This document shows positions 5,429 to 8,528 of a stretch of DNA of 8,528 bases, one piece after another (position 1 is the stretch's first letter; each line of letters opens with the position of its first letter). The translations under genes and the position numbers were made by a program. The DNA is from a bacterium (GTDB lineage Bacteria; Armatimonadota; Fimbriimonadia; Fimbriimonadales; JBAXQP01): assembly GCA_037131655.1 (NCBI GenBank), contig JBAXQP010000106.1:1-8528 (forward strand). The letters are read 5' to 3'. Below the pieces are notes generated by a model. The model had not been told where the DNA came from and did no database searches. It saw only the letters and a list, made by a program, of their open reading frames with translations.

Positions 5429-6187
5429 TTATGAAGCCTTCGCTTCAGCAAGGGCTGTTTTGTCCTCATGAGTATCGTGAGATTTCTCTGAGGAGTGCTC
5501 AGCCGCATGTTCTGTCATTAGTGACAGATAAATACAAGTAAGCATTGTAAACACCAACGCCTGAACGACGCTTGTGAATACACCGAAAACCATCATCGGA
5601 AACTGCAACGGGACAACCCAAGTTGACTTCGCATAACCCGCAAGCACTCCAATTATCTGCTCTTCACCGTAAATGTTTCCATAAAGTCGAAGGGAGAGCG
5701 AGAGAGGCTTAGCCAATTCGCCAATCAATTCAATCAAGAACATTATCGGCGACAACGCGATCATTGGCCCTGCAAAGTGCTTCAGATATCCAAGAGGTCC
5801 GTTCACGCGGATGCCTTCAAACTGAACGAAGACAAAAACGGTTAAGGCAATCGCTATATTTGTATTCAAACTCGCAGTCGGCGGGACAACATAGAATTTG
5901 AAAATTGGCCGTGTAATTTCTGATAACCAACTTAATTGGCCCCATAAGTTACTTATAAGAATGAAAGTAAAAACAGAACCGATGAGCGGAGTGTACCTGC
6001 GACCATGCTCGCCGATAACACTAACGGTTAAATACTCAAATGTCTCATAGACCTGTTCTGCAGCATTTTGAAGCCCGCGTGGGATTTTATTTTTAACCCT
6101 AGTGGCAAAAAAGGCGATCACCGTTAACAGCACGATGATAAATAAAGAGTTATATACAAAATCCCAGGGTGATGGATGATGCGCCAA
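5429..6187 (-). CDS. atpB: F1Fo ATP synthase a subunit
   Basis: The a subunit is the membrane stator that provides the ion half-channels against the c ring. The 252-residue product has five to six hydrophobic helices. The key motif LSLSLRLYGNIYGEE (162-176) contains the essential Arg167, Asn171 and Glu176, which by spacing match E. coli Arg210, Asn214 and Glu219. Gln209 matches Gln252. The usual PTAD-x-N motif reads PTASLN (103-108), with Ser for Asp. The start is TTG at 6187, supported by GGAGGG 9 bases upstream and by the absence of other starts before the first helix. The C-terminus ends in a charged His/Glu/Lys-rich tail (about 226-252). It lies 23 bases after atpI and 79 bases before atpE. 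Confidence 0.97.
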   Translation of the reverse strand: MAHHPSPWDFVYNSLFIIVLLTVIAFFATRVKNKIPRGLQNAAEQVYETFEYLTVSVIGEHGRRYTPLIGSVFTFILISNLWGQLSWLSEITRPIFKFYVVPPTASLNTNIAIALTVFVFVQFEGIRVNGPLGYLKHFAGPMIALSPIMFLIELIGELAKPLSLSLRLYGNIYGEEQIIGVLAGYAKSTWVVPLQFPMMVFGVFTSVVQALVFTMLTCIYLSLMTEHAAEHSSEKSHDTHEDKTALAEAKAS

Positions 6188-6202
6188 AACGATCTACCCT
6201 CC
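6188..6202 (-). promoter_or_regulatory. Ribosome site deciding the TTG start of atpB
   Basis: GGAGGG (6197-6202) is followed by 9 bases and TTG at 6187. It is the same hexamer as used by atpE, and it supports TTG as the true initiation codon. Confidence 0.7.
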
Positions 6203-6210
6203 GGTCATTT

Positions 6211-6597
6211 TTACGACTTCTTTGCCAGTAATATTACTAGAATAACTAAAACTAAGTATACCAGACTAAAGCCAACAGCGAAACATATCGTGGATTCAAT
6301 TCCCAGCTTGACAATTAAGAAAACTGTCACTCCCACAAATGCATATTTGGCTAGGTTGTAAAAGGCCATGAACATCCGAACTGATTTTAGCGAACCGCCC
6401 GGTCTGACATGACGTGAAAACAGCATATTGGTTCCTAAAAAAACAACCGAAACCGCCGCCCCCGCCCCGAACCCAATAGCCCAGATGTGATTAACAAACA
6501 CCAAAGCCAGTGTCCCAATACAACCAAGGTACACGGTAATACGAACAGTCCGCCTAAGAAATTCTACGGATTCTTTGTCAAAGTCTGTAGGTGTCAT
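6211..6597 (-). CDS. atpI: ATP synthase subunit I-like membrane protein
   Basis: This 128-residue protein has a short charged N-terminus (DKESVEFLRRTVR, 6-18) followed by four hydrophobic segments (about 19-37, 39-59, 76-96 and 101-125), and it ends with LAKKS. The size, four-helix layout and position directly before atpB fit the ATP synthase I family. In studied bacteria those proteins help c-ring assembly or act with AtpZ in Mg2+/Ca2+ supply. Sequence conservation in the family is low, so the call rests mainly on architecture and place. The ATG at 6597 has no clear Shine-Dalgarno and lies 20 bases after the atpZ stop, so translation may depend on readthrough from atpZ. Confidence 0.8.
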   Translation of the reverse strand: MTPTDFDKESVEFLRRTVRITVYLGCIGTLALVFVNHIWAIGFGAGAAVSVVFLGTNMLFSRHVRPGGSLKSVRMFMAFYNLAKYAFVGVTVFLIVKLGIESTICFAVGFSLVYLVLVILVILLAKKS

Positions 6598-6617
6598 GGT
6601 GATAAAAATGAGAAATA

Positions 6618-6980
6618 TTACTTCCCCCGCTTCTCCTCCTTTTCTGCATCCTCGATTTTTTGGAGAAGGCGGATCATTTGGACGAAACCGGCGACTATTC
6701 CTAAAACGACGAATATCATGAGGAAGAGAGGGGCGGTTTTGAAATATTCGTCGATGAAATAGCCGATAATCGCTCCGGCGAAGGGAGGGACTACCAGCGT
6801 AAAAGCGATCCCACCGGCTAAACCGGCTGCTCGAAGCCCTTTATCCGGTTCGCTTTTTATACTATTAGAGTTTGGACGGATGAATTCACGCCGAGGGGGT
6901 TCCGGAATAGTAGGGACCTCAGGAACCTCTGGGAATTCTTCCGAGGTATTATCCGATTTTTTCGAGTTCGAATCGCTCAT
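6618..6980 (-). CDS. atpZ: AtpZ/AtpI-family protein (F1Fo ATPase gene 1 type)
   Basis: This 120-residue protein has a polar N-terminal half rich in Pro and Glu (PEVPEVPTIPEPP, 17-29), then two membrane helices (about 49-76 and 84-105), and a charged Lys/Glu C-terminus. The GxxxGGIAFTLVVPPFAGAIIGYFIDEYF and FVVLGIVAGFVQMIRLLQ segments follow the pattern of the AtpZ family, whose genes stand at the front of many atp operons. Members work with AtpI in c-ring assembly and divalent-cation supply. The ATG at 6980 lies inside the upstream aspartokinase gene (32-base overlap), with GGTGA about 10 bases before it. No alternative start comes before the first helix. The Pro/Glu-rich leader is longer than in the smallest family members. 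Confidence 0.88.
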   Translation of the reverse strand: MSDSNSKKSDNTSEEFPEVPEVPTIPEPPRREFIRPNSNSIKSEPDKGLRAAGLAGGIAFTLVVPPFAGAIIGYFIDEYFKTAPLFLMIFVVLGIVAGFVQMIRLLQKIEDAEKEEKRGK

Positions 6981-8292
6981 GGAGTAATTTCACCGCGCGA
7001 TGGGTATGGTTATCCGGCACTAGGCATGAGACTGAGTGATCCGAGTCTGCGGTTTGCAGAACGGGAATACCGGCTTCACTCAACACTTCGAGAATTGTGA
7101 AGAACAGACCGGGCTGCTTTCCGAAAACCTTACCGATCACCGACACCATCGAGCAGTTCTCAGTAACTTTGACTACCAACGGAATGATTTCACCGATCCA
7201 GTCCGATTCGCGCAGTAGTTTGAGCTGGCTTTCCTTCACGCCTCTAGCTTTATCCCCAACCTGGACAACATAGCAACGTTTCCCTGTCTCATCTTCAATC
7301 GGAAGCACCAAACCATCAAGATATTCACATACTGCGCCAAATTTTGAACTCGGCGTCGCAAAGCCCAAATGGGTCGGATCTACACTAATAAGCTGCATAT
7401 TAGCTTTGGCCATAGAGACAAGACGATAAACTTCTAACTCGATACGTGCCTTATCGCTCCCCTGTGGCAAGTCAAATGAAAGATAATTTAACTTGCCTGT
7501 ATGTGTAATTCCAGTAATCCGACGATCAGGAGCGCGATCATCACTCACCACTTCAGTTCCCGGATCATCCGTAAAGGTTGATTTCACCCAAAGCGGGATA
7601 TTAAACCGCATCGCAATCTCAGCAGCCCTTGGATGAAGTACTTTTGCGCCTTGGTGAGCGATTTCAGCAACTTCGGCATAACTCACTTGTCGCAAAATCG
7701 AAGCGCATTCGACCATATCGGGATCAGCGGACTTCACTCCATCCACATCAGTAAAGATATCGACCGCTTCCGCGTTAAGAGCAGCTCCCAGAGCAGAAGC
7801 AGTGGTATCGCTACCACCGCGGCCAAGAGTTGTTATCCCCCACGAAGATGTTGCCACTCCCTGAAAACCGCAGACCACCGGTATCTGGCCTTGCTCGAGA
7901 GCATTAATAATATTTACAGGATTGATTTCTATAATGCGGGCATTCCCAAAGACCTGATCGGTAATGATGCCCGCCTGTCCACCGGTCAAAGCCACCGCCG
8001 AATGGCCCATGGTTTTAAGGGTGTGGGTGAAAATAACCGTTGAGATAATCTCCCCGCATGCCATCATCAAGTCCATTTCGCGAGGCTCAGGCGCAATAGC
8101 TGGATCAACCTCTACCAGGTGCTTTATGAGGGTATCCGTTGCATAAGGAGCTCCGGCGCGACCTATGGCCGAGACCACTACCACCGGATCATAACCGGCT
8201 TGTTTGGCTTGGATAACTTTGCTCGCTGCCAAGCGCCTATTTTCAGGAGTGCTGACCGAAGTCCCACCAAACTTTATTACACGGATTCTCAT
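6949..8292 (-). CDS. dapG: Aspartate kinase, DapG-like
   Basis: Aspartokinase phosphorylates aspartate, the first step to lysine, diaminopimelate, threonine and methionine. The kinase domain (about 1-245) shows KFGGTSV (7-13), VVVSAIGRAGAPYATD (38-53), CGEIIST (79-85), TLGRGGSDTTASALGAAL (155-172), TDVDGV (181-186) and VLHPRAAEIAM (218-228). Two ACT-type regulatory domains follow, ending with AGIPVLQTADSDHSVSCLV (407-425). The PYATD block and the C-terminus resemble Bacillus DapG, the diaminopimelate-sensitive isozyme, but the protein is 447 residues against about 404. The excess falls around residues 308-345 within the first ACT domain. The ATG at 8292 overlaps the upstream stop (ATGA), with AGAGGAGG 7 bases before. 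The 3' end overlaps atpZ by 32 bases. Which amino acid inhibits it cannot be read from the sequence. Confidence 0.95.
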   Translation of the reverse strand: MRIRVIKFGGTSVSTPENRRLAASKVIQAKQAGYDPVVVVSAIGRAGAPYATDTLIKHLVEVDPAIAPEPREMDLMMACGEIISTVIFTHTLKTMGHSAVALTGGQAGIITDQVFGNARIIEINPVNIINALEQGQIPVVCGFQGVATSSWGITTLGRGGSDTTASALGAALNAEAVDIFTDVDGVKSADPDMVECASILRQVSYAEVAEIAHQGAKVLHPRAAEIAMRFNIPLWVKSTFTDDPGTEVVSDDRAPDRRITGITHTGKLNYLSFDLPQGSDKARIELEVYRLVSMAKANMQLISVDPTHLGFATPSSKFGAVCEYLDGLVLPIEDETGKRCYVVQVGDKARGVKESQLKLLRESDWIGEIIPLVVKVTENCSMVSVIGKVFGKQPGLFFTILEVLSEAGIPVLQTADSDHSVSCLVPDNHTHRAVKLLHERFELEKIG

Positions 8293-8528
8293 TGAGCAGC
8301 CTCCTCTATGCCAAAAGCTTCTTTTAAGGCGGTCACAACGGGACCAAGTTTGTGCGCATCAGTGAGAATGGTTACCCGATCATGCGCATCCCCTGTTTGC
8401 TCAACATTCGCGCCGACCTTATTGCAACATTCGGCAACAATAGCCATTACACCGACCATCTCGCGCATATTGGCCGCCACAATACTCACCAAAGCTCTGC
8501 CGGGGTTGAGTTTAACATCATATTTAAA
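8289..8528 (-). CDS. ACT-domain protein, C-terminal end (aspartokinase-like; runs off the right edge)
   Basis: The frame is open to the window edge, so the true start is outside and 79 residues are visible. The segment LVSIVAANMREMVGVMAIVAE, then VGANVEQTG, VTILTD and VVTALKEAFG, follows the layout of the last ACT domain of aspartokinases, where VxxVGxxM...GV...N(I/V)E...ALxxxF is usual. ACT domains bind amino acids and regulate the enzyme. The gene is therefore either a second aspartokinase, another ACT-tailed enzyme of the pathway, or a separate regulatory ACT protein. It is joined to the next gene by a 4-base ATGA overlap, so the two are co-translated. The internal TTG at 8492 is not a convincing start, because homology appears to begin upstream of it. 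Confidence 0.75.
   Translation of the reverse strand, partial: FKYDVKLNPGRALVSIVAANMREMVGVMAIVAECCNKVGANVEQTGDAHDRVTILTDAHKLGPVVTALKEAFGIEEAAQ

Noticed and set aside
7633..8043. 136-residue plus-strand open frame inside the aspartokinase gene
   Set aside because: It is antisense to highly conserved kinase motifs and has no family resemblance; it is a shadow of the real gene.

Overview
The window is a compact bacterial chromosomal segment in which every gene I can support lies on the minus strand. Read in the direction of transcription (right to left) it holds the end of an ACT-domain protein related to aspartokinase, a DapG-like aspartate kinase, eight ATP synthase genes in the order atpZ-atpI-atpB-atpE-atpF-atpH-atpA-atpG, a strong intrinsic terminator, a very small beta-carbonic-anhydrase-like protein, and the first half of glyA (serine hydroxymethyltransferase). 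GC content is moderate. Shine-Dalgarno sites are of the GGAGG type, and GTG and TTG starts are used alongside ATG. The gene content does not fix a phylum. A single b subunit, an AtpZ/AtpI pair, a DapG-like kinase and short dispersed intergenic repeats would suit a deep-branching Gram-negative or Armatimonadota-like bacterium, but that is only a guess.

Right part (about 6949-8528): two aspartate-pathway genes overlap by 4 bases (ATGA). The aspartokinase then overlaps atpZ by 32 bases. I see no terminator or obvious promoter between the amino-acid genes and the ATP synthase genes, so they are probably transcribed together from a promoter outside the window.

Middle (1235-6980): the F1Fo ATP synthase cluster encodes the assembly/accessory proteins AtpZ and AtpI, all of Fo (a, c, b), and delta, alpha and gamma of F1. 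It stops at gamma. The beta (atpD) and epsilon (atpC) genes are not here, because a 14-bp-stem terminator closes the operon just after atpG. The working enzyme must therefore take beta and epsilon from another locus. The c subunit carries a Gln-Glu-Ser-Tyr ion-site pattern and a Thr/Pro/Ala-rich C-terminal tail. Three proteins (AtpB, AtpE, AtpF) have starts best set by their Shine-Dalgarno sites. Two of the operon's spacers hold repeats: a dispersed-type inverted repeat between atpH and atpA, and a 7-base-period array between atpA and atpG.

Left part (1-1128): after the terminator come a 126-residue protein with the Cys-Asp-Arg and His-Cys zinc-site motifs of beta carbonic anhydrases, and then glyA. 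glyA has its own good promoter overlapping the 3' flank of the preceding gene.

I found no mobile element, CRISPR array, tRNA or rRNA. Most of the window is conserved housekeeping sequence. The points of interest are operon architecture, subunit extensions and intergenic repeats, not an evidently new system.
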